Positions 43,734 to 51,132 of a stretch of DNA of 64,000 bases are shown piece after piece. The notes under the pieces were generated by a model. That model searched no databases. It had not been told where the DNA came from and saw only the letters and a list, made by a program, of their open reading frames with translations. The position numbers were made by a program, and so were the translations under genes. Origin of the DNA: Rhodococcus sovatensis (GTDB lineage: Bacteria; Actinomycetota; Actinomycetes; Mycobacteriales; Mycobacteriaceae). The stretch spans positions 806,001 through 870,000 of the forward strand of contig NZ_CP147846.1 of NCBI RefSeq assembly GCF_037327425.1, given 5' to 3'. Every line of letters starts with the position of its first letter. The first letter of the stretch is position 1.

Positions 43734-44974
43734 GGCTGCTTCAAGCCGCGAAGGAGCAAGTCCCCGACGAATTCCGCGTTCTCCTCGGGGCTGAGGTTTC
43801 GCCGTGTGAAACATCGCATGAGGAGGGTGTTGGTGATGCCTGCTGCCAGATCCGCGGGCGTGCCGATGAGCGCAAGGGTGCCGTTGTCCTGCCCCCGCTG
43901 GATGACGGGCCCGATGATCGCAGGAATATTCAGCTTCTGCTTCACCGACATCATGCCCTCGGGTTCGCCGTATGTGTCGTGAGCGACAGCCACCAACAGT
44001 GCGTCCATGAAAGCACTTTCGTTTGCGGCGAGCTGAGCACAACGGAGTAGGAAGTTGTCGATGATCGTGACGTCGTCCAACCCGATCAGCAGGTCGTCGG
44101 CCACGCTTTCCCGCAGCGCGTCGACTTTGGCTTGCAGCGCGGCCACGAGTATGTGCAGCTTCGTCGGGAACAGCTTTTTCAGCGCGGCACGCGGAACGCT
44201 GGCGTCGTCGGCGATGTCGTCGAGCCTCGTCATGAAGTAGCCACGCTTGCCGAGTTCAGTTCGGGCTGCCTCGATGATGGCTGCGCGGGGGTCCCGCGGC
44301 ATCGGTGTGAGAATCGGACCCTCGATGGGCTCGAGCATGTCGTCCAGGTGCTCGTGGCTACCAGAAGTGTCGACGGCGGAACCGATCAGGGCCAGAATGG
44401 CGCTTGCTACCGTATCGGCCGATACCGCATCTGGGTCGACTCCACTTCTGCTGCGGAAGCCGTCGAGTAACGCATTCACCGTCATCGCAAATGTTCGGCT
44501 GGTGAACGGACGCCTCAACGCCGCATCCGTCGTACGGAACAACGCTTCGAATGCGGTGAGAGCCAGCCTGTCCCGTCTCGCGTAGTCGGTCTTGATTGCG
44601 TAGTCGTTGCCGAATACTCGGGCAAGTTGGTCGGTTGCTGTCGACGTGTCATCCGTGAGGCCGGCAAACCAGCGGTTGACGATTGCGAGCACGGCGGGGC
44701 GCAGCGAATTCTCGTGGGCCTGCATCGTCGTATCGATGGCGTATTCGACGTCCTCGGCCGAGACACGTTCGACGTTGGTGAGCTCAGTGACGACGGCATC
44801 GATGAAATCGGCTTTGGTGTTGAATTTCCTGAAGAATGTTGCCTGTGACGCGTTCGCATCGTGGGCGATGTCCTCGCTGCGCAACCCCCGGGCGAGCACG
44901 TGTCTGGGGTTGCTCACCAGGAATCGAATCCCTGCGTCGATGAATTGGCGAGTTGGACCGTCGTAGTCGGTCAA
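43727..44974 (-). CDS. Double TetR-type transcriptional regulator
   Basis: 415 residues, twice the normal TetR length. Two N-terminal-type HTH domains are present: LRSEDIAHDANASQATFFRKFNTKADFIDAVV at about residues 30-62 and RLDDIADDASVPRAALKKLFPTKLHILVAAL at about 250-280. Each is followed by a helical ligand-type domain. This is a tandem fusion of two TetR proteins in one chain. It is likely autoregulatory; a 26-bp palindrome lies 93 bases upstream. Target genes are unknown; the neighbouring DHFR-like and HTH genes are candidates. Confidence 0.88.
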   Translation of the reverse strand: MTDYDGPTRQFIDAGIRFLVSNPRHVLARGLRSEDIAHDANASQATFFRKFNTKADFIDAVVTELTNVERVSAEDVEYAIDTTMQAHENSLRPAVLAIVNRWFAGLTDDTSTATDQLARVFGNDYAIKTDYARRDRLALTAFEALFRTTDAALRRPFTSRTFAMTVNALLDGFRSRSGVDPDAVSADTVASAILALIGSAVDTSGSHEHLDDMLEPIEGPILTPMPRDPRAAIIEAARTELGKRGYFMTRLDDIADDASVPRAALKKLFPTKLHILVAALQAKVDALRESVADDLLIGLDDVTIIDNFLLRCAQLAANESAFMDALLVAVAHDTYGEPEGMMSVKQKLNIPAIIGPVIQRGQDNGTLALIGTPADLAAGITNTLLMRCFTRRNLSPEENAEFVGDLLLRGLKQPQ

Positions 44975-45066
44975 CGTGGCCCCCTATCGAACTCCGCTGT
45001 CGTGTCGGATTGTCACTGTATGGCACGAGCGTGCAGTTCACAGCGTTCGGTGAGAGTTTTCACTGT

Positions 45067-45092
45067 CACCTGAGTGTGTGCACACTCAGGTG
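45067..45092. promoter_or_regulatory. 26-bp palindrome upstream of the double-TetR gene
   Basis: Arms CACCTGAGTGTG and CACACTCAGGTG, 12 bases each and perfect, separated by TG. It lies between the TetR gene (start 44974, leftward) and the small LuxR-type gene (start 45193, rightward), so one protein could control both. The size suits a TetR-family operator. Confidence 0.65.
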
Positions 45093-45192
45093 GTGGAGTG
45101 AACTTGCGGCGCTTCTGAGATTTCATTGATTTCCGACCACGCACTCGCGCCTCCGATCGAATTCGGCGGCGCCCGGACATCAAGGACGATCA

Positions 45193-45489
45193 ATGAGTGT
45201 CGCCGTGCCTTTCCGCTCTTGTCGCATCCAGTCGCCGAATCCGACGGGGCAGCCGCGTCGGACCGACCCGGGGCTAAGTACTCGCGAAGTCGAAGTTCTG
45301 CTGACGTGGATCAGGAGCGACCACAAGTCGGCTGTATCGCAGGCACTGTTTATCGCACCTGGGACCGTGAATACGCACCTAAGTCGGATCCGCACGAAGT
45401 ACCACCGTGCCGGTCGTCCCGCACCGACCAAAGCTTCGTTGTTGGCACGGGCAATTCAGGACGGCTTGATAGGGCTCGACGAGCTGTGA
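45193..45489 (+). CDS. Small LuxR-type HTH protein
   Basis: A 98-residue protein that consists mostly of a LuxR/NarL DNA-binding domain: LSTREVEVLLTWIRSDHKSAVSQALFIAPGTVNTHLSRIRTKYHRAG with a C-terminal alpha-helix. There is no receiver or sensor domain. Either a stand-alone regulator of this actinobacterial type or the remnant of a larger one; the intact start and normal HTH favour the former. Target unknown. Confidence 0.72.
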   Translation: MSVAVPFRSCRIQSPNPTGQPRRTDPGLSTREVEVLLTWIRSDHKSAVSQALFIAPGTVNTHLSRIRTKYHRAGRPAPTKASLLARAIQDGLIGLDEL

Positions 45490-45540
45490 TGGGGTCATGG
45501 CTGCCGCGACGGCAGGCACTATGCCAGGCAGTCGGGCACA

Positions 45541-46233
45541 GTGGAGGCGGTGACGCTTGATTCCGCTCGCCTTCCCCGGCCCGCCTCGTTCGGCGCAGCA
45601 TCGATAGTCCTCGGCGCTCTCATCGTGCTCGTGCTCGATCTGCACACCGCCTCGAGCAACGCGGAGCACCTGCGGCGGACGATCAGTGAGTACGGACTCG
45701 GCGCTCAGCAATGGGTCTTCTTCGTCGGAGTGCTGTTGTTGGCAATCGGGTCGGCGGCGACGCTTGCCGCTGCCGTTCGGCACGGTATGACGGCCGTGTC
45801 GTCGACGGCGTCGATCGCTCTGATGCTGTGGACCGTCGGACTTGTCGCAGTCATTGCAGTGCCCAAGCAGGATTGGAGCAACGACGCCACTCTCGGAATC
45901 GGGGGCGCAGTCCACAGGTTGGGTGCCGCCGTGGCATTCATCAGCATCCCCGTCGCGGTGATCGCCTTCGCGAGGCCGTGGCTGCGAGACGCTCGTTGGG
46001 GTTCCTGGGCCAGGGCGACTGCGTTGCTCGCGGCGCTGGCGGTCGCGTCGTTGCTCCCCATCGTCTACGCACTGTTCGTCGGGATGACGTCGACGACTCC
46101 GTGGTACCGGGTCGTGACACTCGGCTACGTCGAGCGGATACTGGTCGTGGCCGAGGTGATCGCGTTGATCTCGTTGGCGCTGTGGGTGCGGGTAGCGTCC
46201 CGATCGTGCGTGGAAAGTGACGCCGGGCGGTAA
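45541..46233 (+). CDS. DUF998-family integral membrane protein
   Basis: 230 residues from GTG 45541 with six or so hydrophobic helices. The RTISEYGLGAQQWVFFVGVLLLAIGSAATLAAA stretch near the N-terminus and an internal H-containing helix (GAVHRLGAAVAFISIPVAVIAFA) are the DUF998 pattern. Function unknown. A second GTG at 45550 is possible. It is not obviously linked to its neighbours. Confidence 0.82.
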   Translation: MEAVTLDSARLPRPASFGAASIVLGALIVLVLDLHTASSNAEHLRRTISEYGLGAQQWVFFVGVLLLAIGSAATLAAAVRHGMTAVSSTASIALMLWTVGLVAVIAVPKQDWSNDATLGIGGAVHRLGAAVAFISIPVAVIAFARPWLRDARWGSWARATALLAALAVASLLPIVYALFVGMTSTTPWYRVVTLGYVERILVVAEVIALISLALWVRVASRSCVESDAGR

Positions 46234-46250
46234 CTCCGAGCGCAGTCAGC

Positions 46251-46784
46251 TCAGATGCCGGATTTCCGGGTCCGGTAGGCCGCGACGGCCTCGCGGTTGC
46301 CGCACGCCGTACTGCAGAACTTGCGTGAACGGTTGCGCGAGAGATCCAGAACGATGCCGTCGCAGTCTGCCGCGCAGATATCGAGCCGTGACAGTTCATC
46401 GGCGCGGATGACGTCGATCATCGCCATCGCCGTTTCGACGGCGATGCGGTCGGCGAGGGGGCGGTCGTCGCTCACCGCATGCAGATGCCAGTCCATCTCC
46501 CCGTGGCGGACCAGTCTCGGCAGGGCACGAGCGTCGGACAGGATCGTGTTCACGAGCTCCACTGCCGAGTCCCGATCGCTGGTCAGCAGGCGACGTAGCG
46601 ACGGGCGCAGGTTTCGGACGGCCTCGAGTTCGGCCTCGTCGCCGTCGAAGCGACCGGTGTAACCCTGCTCGACGAAGAATGCCGACAGCTGTCCCCTCGT
46701 GGTGAGCGTGTCGGGGTCCTCGCCGGAATTCACCAGAGCGACCGCCGACGTGAGCGCACCCTCGGTGTCATGAGTGAAAACCAT
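46251..46784 (-). CDS. CGNR zinc-finger protein (ABATE domain)
   Basis: 177 residues. The N-terminal ABATE-type region starts FTHDTEGALTSAVALVNSGED. The C-terminal zinc finger is CAADCDGIVLDLSRNRSRKFCSTACGNREAVAAYRTRK, with the four Cys ligands and the CGNR signature. Members are putative stress-responsive transcriptional regulators. It is divergent from the EamA exporter with 38 bases between, a common actinobacterial pairing that suggests it controls the exporter. Confidence 0.9.
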   Translation of the reverse strand: MVFTHDTEGALTSAVALVNSGEDPDTLTTRGQLSAFFVEQGYTGRFDGDEAELEAVRNLRPSLRRLLTSDRDSAVELVNTILSDARALPRLVRHGEMDWHLHAVSDDRPLADRIAVETAMAMIDVIRADELSRLDICAADCDGIVLDLSRNRSRKFCSTACGNREAVAAYRTRKSGI

Positions 46785-46822
46785 GTTGACACCTTACCCT
46801 GCGGTCCCTAGTGTCATGGTCC

Positions 46823-47776
46823 ATGACTTCGTTGACCAATGACATCGCGGTTCGTCCGTCCTCCCGGCTTGTCTCGGGGCTCGGCCTTGCCGTTGTGTCC
46901 TCCGCGGCGTTCGGGTTGTCGGGGCCGTTGGCGAAGAGCTTGCTCGACGCGGGTTGGTCTGCCGGCGCTGCTGTTACATCCAGGATTCTCATCGCCGCTG
47001 CGGTGCTGCTGATTCCGGGCATCGTGGCGTTGCGAGGTCGCTGGGGTCTGTTGACGAGCAACGCTGGAATTATCCTCGCGTACGGTGCATTCGCGGTCGC
47101 TGGTTGTCAGCTGGCGTTCTTCAACGCCGTTGGGTACATGCCGGTGGGCGTCGCCTTGCTGATCGAGTTCACCTCGCCGATCGCAGTGATCGGATGGATG
47201 TGGTTGCGGCACAAGCAACGTCCGACTCTGAAGACTGTCGCAGGCGCTGCGCTTGCCGCCGTCGGGTTGATTCTCGTCCTCGATCTCGTCTCCGGTGCAT
47301 CCATCGACCCAGTGGGTCTTGCATGGGCCCTCGCGGCGATGGCCGGTGCTGCGGTGTACTGGATCATGTCGGCCGACGATGGCAACGGATTGCCGCCGTT
47401 GACGCTCGCAGCGGCCGGATTGCTCTGCGGCGGAACCATCCTGCTGCTGGCAGGATTGGTCGGAATCGTGCCGTTCTCCGTTGCCGCAGACGACGTGCTG
47501 CTCGCTGGTGTCACGATGCCGTGGTGGATATCGGTGCTCGGACTCGGTGTCGTGACGGCGGCCGTGGCGTATGTCTGCGGGATTGCCGCGATCAGGCGAC
47601 TCGGATCGCGCCTCGCGTCGTTCATCGGACTCACCGAAGTTCTCTCCGCCCTGGTGTTCGCGTGGCTGCTCCTCGGCGAGACACCGCGGGCAGTCCAAGT
47701 TGCCGGCGGTCTTCTCATCCTCGCCGGCGTCATCGTCGTCAAGCTGGGTGAGCCGCGAGTAGTCGACGCTGCCTGA
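46823..47776 (+). CDS. EamA/RhtA-family drug/metabolite exporter
   Basis: About 317 residues from ATG 46823 (GTG 46811 also in frame), with ten hydrophobic helices and two EamA repeats. AFGLSGPLAKSLLDAGWS near the N-terminus and YMPVGVALLIEFTSPIAVIGW and LTEVLSALVFAWLLLGETPRAVQVAGGLLILAGVI are typical of RhtA-type amino acid/metabolite exporters. It is paired with the divergent CGNR regulator. Substrate not determinable. Confidence 0.9.
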   Translation: MTSLTNDIAVRPSSRLVSGLGLAVVSSAAFGLSGPLAKSLLDAGWSAGAAVTSRILIAAAVLLIPGIVALRGRWGLLTSNAGIILAYGAFAVAGCQLAFFNAVGYMPVGVALLIEFTSPIAVIGWMWLRHKQRPTLKTVAGAALAAVGLILVLDLVSGASIDPVGLAWALAAMAGAAVYWIMSADDGNGLPPLTLAAAGLLCGGTILLLAGLVGIVPFSVAADDVLLAGVTMPWWISVLGLGVVTAAVAYVCGIAAIRRLGSRLASFIGLTEVLSALVFAWLLLGETPRAVQVAGGLLILAGVIVVKLGEPRVVDAA

Positions 47777-47852
47777 CGATCGACATCAGGAATCGACGAC
47801 GTGCACGATCGACGAGAGTCGCGCCAACCGGACATATGGAACACTCGAGAGG

Positions 47853-48923
47853 GTGAATCGTGCCTCCCTTGCGCTATCAGCCATCGCCGCCACCGCACTT
47901 CTGATCACCGCATGTAGTTCCTCCGAACCCACTCCCACCGCCGAGTCGACCGGTTCTTCGGCGGCGGGTTCTTCGGCCGCGCAGTCCGCGCAGGCGCAGG
48001 TGCCGTCGAGCGCCGATGTGTACACACTGCCCGGATCTGATGTCTTCCCCGAGGGCATCACCGCGGACGACGACACGTTCTACGTGACGTCGACAGGAGA
48101 CGGTGCTGTGTTCCGGGGGAGGCTCGGCACATCCGAGTTGGAGGTCTTCCTGCCAGGCGGTGCGGACGGACGCACCGGGGCTGCAGGAATCGATGTGTCC
48201 GACGGTGATGACGACAACGACGACAACGACGACAACGACGACGGTGATGTCGATGATGTGAACAGGCTGGTGATCGCAGGCGGCGCGACGGGCAAGGTCT
48301 GGGTGTACGACAGTATGTCCGGGGCACTGGTGGGGACCTTCGCCAACGGCCTCGGAGAGGACGCAACCTTCCTCAACGATGTCGTGATCGCAGACAACGG
48401 CGATGCATTCGTCACCGACTCTCGCAGTCCCGCGCTGTTCCGAATCCCCGCCGAGCAAGTGCGCGACGGTGCACAGGACGGACCGCTGGAAGTGTTCGTC
48501 GACTTCACCGGATCTCCCTTCGCGTACGTCGAGGGGTTCAACGCGAACGGCATCGTCGAGGTGGACGACGACGCGCTCGTCGTGGCGCAGTCCTCGACCG
48601 GAAATCTGTACCGCATCGACGCCCGATCGAAGGACATCACTCAGGTCGATCTTGGCGGCACGACGCTGACGAACGCGGACGGTCTCGAACTCGATGACGA
48701 CACGCTGTACGTGGTGCGCAACCGTGACGGCGTCATCGCTCGGGTCGATCTGGCCGACGACGGCAGGTCCGGTCGTGTCGTCGATGAGATCACCGACGCG
48801 TCGTTCGCTTACCCGACGACGGTAGCTGCGACCGAGGACAGGCTCCTCGTGGTGAACAGTCAGTTCGACAAGCGTGGGGGCGAACCGGTCGAGCCGTTCA
48901 CCGTCAGCTCGATCCCGGAATAG
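47853..48923 (+). CDS. Secreted SMP-30/gluconolactonase-like lipoprotein with Asp/Asn repeat
   Basis: 356 residues from GTG 47853. Lipobox LITAC (Cys about 21), then a Ser/Ala/Thr-rich linker and a beta-propeller of SMP-30-like blades (VFPEGITADDDTFYVTSTGDGAVFRG, LNDVVIADNGDAFVTDSRSPALFRI, TNADGLELDDDTLYVVRNRDGVIARVD). A surprising insert near residue 120 is a run of Asp and Asn from a 9-base repeat (48210-48242). It is probably a cell-surface sugar/lactone-binding or hydrolytic protein. Confidence 0.82.
   Translation: MNRASLALSAIAATALLITACSSSEPTPTAESTGSSAAGSSAAQSAQAQVPSSADVYTLPGSDVFPEGITADDDTFYVTSTGDGAVFRGRLGTSELEVFLPGGADGRTGAAGIDVSDGDDDNDDNDDNDDGDVDDVNRLVIAGGATGKVWVYDSMSGALVGTFANGLGEDATFLNDVVIADNGDAFVTDSRSPALFRIPAEQVRDGAQDGPLEVFVDFTGSPFAYVEGFNANGIVEVDDDALVVAQSSTGNLYRIDARSKDITQVDLGGTTLTNADGLELDDDTLYVVRNRDGVIARVDLADDGRSGRVVDEITDASFAYPTTVAATEDRLLVVNSQFDKRGGEPVEPFTVSSIPE
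48210..48242 (+). repeat. GACGACAAC microsatellite within the propeller gene
   Basis: The 9-base unit GACGACAAC occurs three times and is followed by GACGAC, encoding DDN repeats flanked by further Asp residues. The whole insert is in frame and acidic. It probably arose by slippage and may vary in length between strains. Confidence 0.85.
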
Positions 48924-48961
48924 ACAATTCTTCTGTCGGAGGCTCTGGGTATGGTCGCGGG

Positions 48962-49321
48962 ATGACCGACAACGCGCACCATCGAATCGATTATGTCGAA
49001 CTATCCGTCACGGATCTGAGCGCTGCCCGTGACTTCTGTTCGGCGGCTTTCGGCTGGGAGTTCAACGAGTACGGCCCTGCATACGCAGGCATCAAAGGTG
49101 CAGACGGCGACGAGGTCGGCGGCCTGGCGCAGGTCGCCGAGCCTCAGCCGTCGGGTGGGCCCCTGGTGCTCCTGTACTCGGACGATCTGGATGCATCCGT
49201 CGTCGCTGTCACCACTGCTGGTGGTGCAGTGGTGAACGGGCCGTACGAGTTTCCCGGTGGACGCCGCTTTCATTTCACCGATCCGAGCGGAAACGAATTG
49301 GGAGTGTGGGCGTCGTCCTGA
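48962..49321 (+). CDS. VOC family protein (glyoxalase/bleomycin resistance type)
   Basis: 119 residues in one VOC domain: HRIDYVELSVTDLSAARDFCSAAFGWEFNEYGPAYAGIK, then RFHFTDPSGNELGVWA at the C-terminus. The first metal-site His (HRIDYVEL) and a late Glu (GNELGVW) are present. VOC proteins include glyoxalases, dioxygenases and binding proteins; no specific role can be assigned. It is convergent with the SRPBCC gene. Confidence 0.85.
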   Translation: MTDNAHHRIDYVELSVTDLSAARDFCSAAFGWEFNEYGPAYAGIKGADGDEVGGLAQVAEPQPSGGPLVLLYSDDLDASVVAVTTAGGAVVNGPYEFPGGRRFHFTDPSGNELGVWASS

Positions 49322-49335
49322 AGCGTGGGGACGAG

Positions 49336-49818
49336 TCAGCGCAGGATGTCGTCGATCTGCCCCATCGCGAGCGTCATGCCTTCTTCCATGCCCATCTCGA
49401 TCATTTTCTGCATTTGATCGGCGCTCTCGAACTTCGACGTGATGGTCATTCTGGTTCGACCCTCGATGTCGTCGAGCGTGACGACCGCGTGGGTGGTACC
49501 GAGCGACTCGACCGGCTCCCAGTTGTCGTCGGCGAATCCATCATCGAAAGCAAGTGTTCTGGGCGCATCGATCGACGTCAAATGCCACCAGCCGCGGGCC
49601 TTTTCGCCGTCCGGTCCCGTCATGTAGTAGTTGGCTCTGCCGCCCGGGGTGAACTCGAGCAGTTCGAAGGTTGCGGGCCAAGTCGGGGGTCCCCACCACC
49701 GCTCCAACTGACGTGGATCCTCCCAAATCTTCCACACACGTTCGACTTTCGCATCGAACTCGGCGACGATGGTGAAGCTCAGTTCCTCGGCGTTCTGTTT
49801 CGTGCTGATCACAGTCAT
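49336..49818 (-). CDS. SRPBCC/AHSA1-family protein, module 1
   Basis: 160 residues of the START-like AHSA1/CalC fold: FDAKVERVWKIWEDPRQLERWWGPPTWPATFELLEFTPGGRANYYMTGPDGEKARGWW, with a C-terminal helix MIEMGMEEGMTLAMGQIDDIL. These form a hydrophobic cavity and may bind small ligands. The start ATG at 49818 overlaps the upstream ArsR stop as ATGA, so the two are co-expressed. Function unknown. Confidence 0.88.
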   Translation of the reverse strand: MTVISTKQNAEELSFTIVAEFDAKVERVWKIWEDPRQLERWWGPPTWPATFELLEFTPGGRANYYMTGPDGEKARGWWHLTSIDAPRTLAFDDGFADDNWEPVESLGTTHAVVTLDDIEGRTRMTITSKFESADQMQKMIEMGMEEGMTLAMGQIDDILR

Positions 49819-50162
49819 GAAGGGTCTCCCTCGTCCTCGGTGAGAATGTCGGCAATTCGATCCACGCGCTGTCGCCAGATCGTTTCGTACTCGGCCAGCA
49901 GTGCTCGTGCTCTTTCGATGCCCAGCAAGTGAATTCGCACGATTTGCTCCCGTCCGCGCTTCTCCTTCTTCACGACCGAAGCGCGTTCCAATATCGCAAC
50001 GTGTTTCTGCACGGCTGCGAAACTCATGGAGTAGTGAGCAGCAAGGCCGGACACCGAATGCTCTCCGGTGAGTACCCGCGACACGATGTCTCGCCGAGTG
50101 GTATCGGCGAACGCCTGGAACAGGCGATCGAGGTCGGCGTCACTGACTTCATCTACAACCAT
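49815..50162 (-). CDS. ArsR-family transcriptional regulator, module 1
   Basis: A 115-residue winged-helix protein: LDRLFQAFADTTRRDIVSRVLTGEHSVSGLAAHYSMSFAAVQKHVAILERASVVKKEKRGREQIVRI. No clear metal-binding Cys motif, which places it with the SdpR-type ArsR group that accompanies SRPBCC genes. A perfect 10-base inverted repeat spans its own start codon (50151-50174), arguing for autoregulation. It is co-transcribed with the SRPBCC protein. Confidence 0.9.
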   Translation of the reverse strand: MVVDEVSDADLDRLFQAFADTTRRDIVSRVLTGEHSVSGLAAHYSMSFAAVQKHVAILERASVVKKEKRGREQIVRIHLLGIERARALLAEYETIWRQRVDRIADILTEDEGDPS

Positions 50163-50174
50163 TTGGTTGTAGAT
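50151..50174. promoter_or_regulatory. Palindrome across the ArsR start codon
   Basis: Arms ATCTACAACC (50151-50160) and GGTTGTAGAT (50165-50174), perfect, with spacer ATTT. The ATG of the ArsR gene (50162-50160) lies inside it. ArsR operators are commonly imperfect 12-2-12 repeats near the start, so this is a strong autoregulatory candidate and implies a very short or absent leader. Confidence 0.75.
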
Positions 50175-50235
50175 TACGACATGCGTAGAACACCGTCAAG
50201 GGTCCGCGATTCTTGGGTGATGCGCTCCGGATGCG

Positions 50236-50706
50236 TCAGCGTTCGGTGAACTCTGCCAACTGGCGTGTCACCGTTCCCCATCCGTCGTAGAAGCCGAGAT
50301 CTTGGTGCTGGGCGGCGTCGGCGGCGTCCTTGTGCATCGCCAGTGCGGTGTACTCGGTGCCTTCTGGATGGTCGGCGAACGTGATCGACGCCGTGACGAA
50401 CGGCTGCGTGGCGGGGCGCCACCCACCGACGAGTGCTGTGGTGAACACCAGTCGTTCCAGTGCGTCGACGGCAAGGAAGCAGCCGTCGATGTGTGGACCG
50501 AATTCGATTCCGTCATCACTGATCTCGGTGACGAATGAGCCACCGGGAATCAGTTCGAGGTCTACAACTCGTGACGAGGCCGGTGCGGGCACCCACCACT
50601 GCTCGAGTTGGGATGGTGTCGTCCAAGCTGCCCATACTGTGGCTCGCGGGGCCTTGATGATGCGGGAAACGGTGAGATCGAGCGAGGATGTTGTCGACTG
50701 TGTCAT
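50236..50706 (-). CDS. SRPBCC/AHSA1-family protein, module 2
   Basis: 156 residues with the AHSA1 pattern ISRIIKAPRATVWAAWTTPSQLEQWWVPAPASSRVVDLELIPGGSFVTEI and the C-terminal helix DLGFYDGWGTVTRQLAEF. It lies six bases from the following ArsR gene's stop. It is a parallel to the 49336 gene: two independent ArsR+SRPBCC pairs in tandem. Function unknown. Confidence 0.88.
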   Translation of the reverse strand: MTQSTTSSLDLTVSRIIKAPRATVWAAWTTPSQLEQWWVPAPASSRVVDLELIPGGSFVTEISDDGIEFGPHIDGCFLAVDALERLVFTTALVGGWRPATQPFVTASITFADHPEGTEYTALAMHKDAADAAQHQDLGFYDGWGTVTRQLAEFTER

Positions 50707-50712
50707 GGCGTT

Positions 50713-51039
50713 CTACTCCTGATGGGTGACGAACCGTTCGAGGCGGTCGGTGTGGGCTTCCCAGATTTCTTGTTGATGCTGCAGCCAGCTTTCGACGGCC
50801 GAGAATGGCGTCGCGTCGAGTGTGCAGGTGCGCACCCGACCAACTTTGTTCGTCGTGATCCAGCCGCCCTGTTCCAGTACTCGAACATGCTTCATGAATG
50901 AAGGAAGCGCCATGTCGAACGGCTCGGCGAGTTCGCTGACGCTCGCCGGGCCGCGTCCGAGTCTGTCGATTACGGCACGGCGGGTGGGATCGGACAGCGC
51001 CTGGAAGACATCGTCGAGATGGGCTGTTTGCTGAGCCAT
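50713..51039 (-). CDS. ArsR-family transcriptional regulator, module 2
   Basis: 108 residues from ATG 51039. The HTH LDDVFQALSDPTRRAVIDRLGRGPASVSELAEPFDMALPSFMKHVRVLEQGGWI is typical of the SdpR/ArsR group that regulates SRPBCC partners. The open frame extends upstream to 51210, but family size fits the later start. An inverted repeat at 51053-51079 lies 14 bases upstream, also close to the divergent oxygenase gene, so both could be controlled. Confidence 0.88.
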   Translation of the reverse strand: MAQQTAHLDDVFQALSDPTRRAVIDRLGRGPASVSELAEPFDMALPSFMKHVRVLEQGGWITTNKVGRVRTCTLDATPFSAVESWLQHQQEIWEAHTDRLERFVTHQE

Positions 51040-51052
51040 AAGGCAAAGTATC

Positions 51053-51079
51053 AGCCCTTGGATAGTTAGCGCAAGGGCT
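51053..51079. promoter_or_regulatory. Candidate ArsR operator between ArsR module 2 and the oxygenase gene
   Basis: AGCCCTTG (51053-51060) and CAAGGGCT (51072-51079) form an 8-base inverted repeat with an 11-base spacer containing GATAGTTAGC. It lies in the short divergent region, so repression of both genes is plausible. Confidence 0.6.
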
Positions 51080-51132
51080 AAGTGATGGAGAACTGGTGGC
51101 GTGAAGTGGTTGGCGAGCCGATACTGAAAACC

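Noticed and set aside
48210..48242. Possible CRISPR or tandem-repeat array
   Set aside because: The repeat is a 9-base microsatellite in frame with no spacers; it codes for Asp/Asn.
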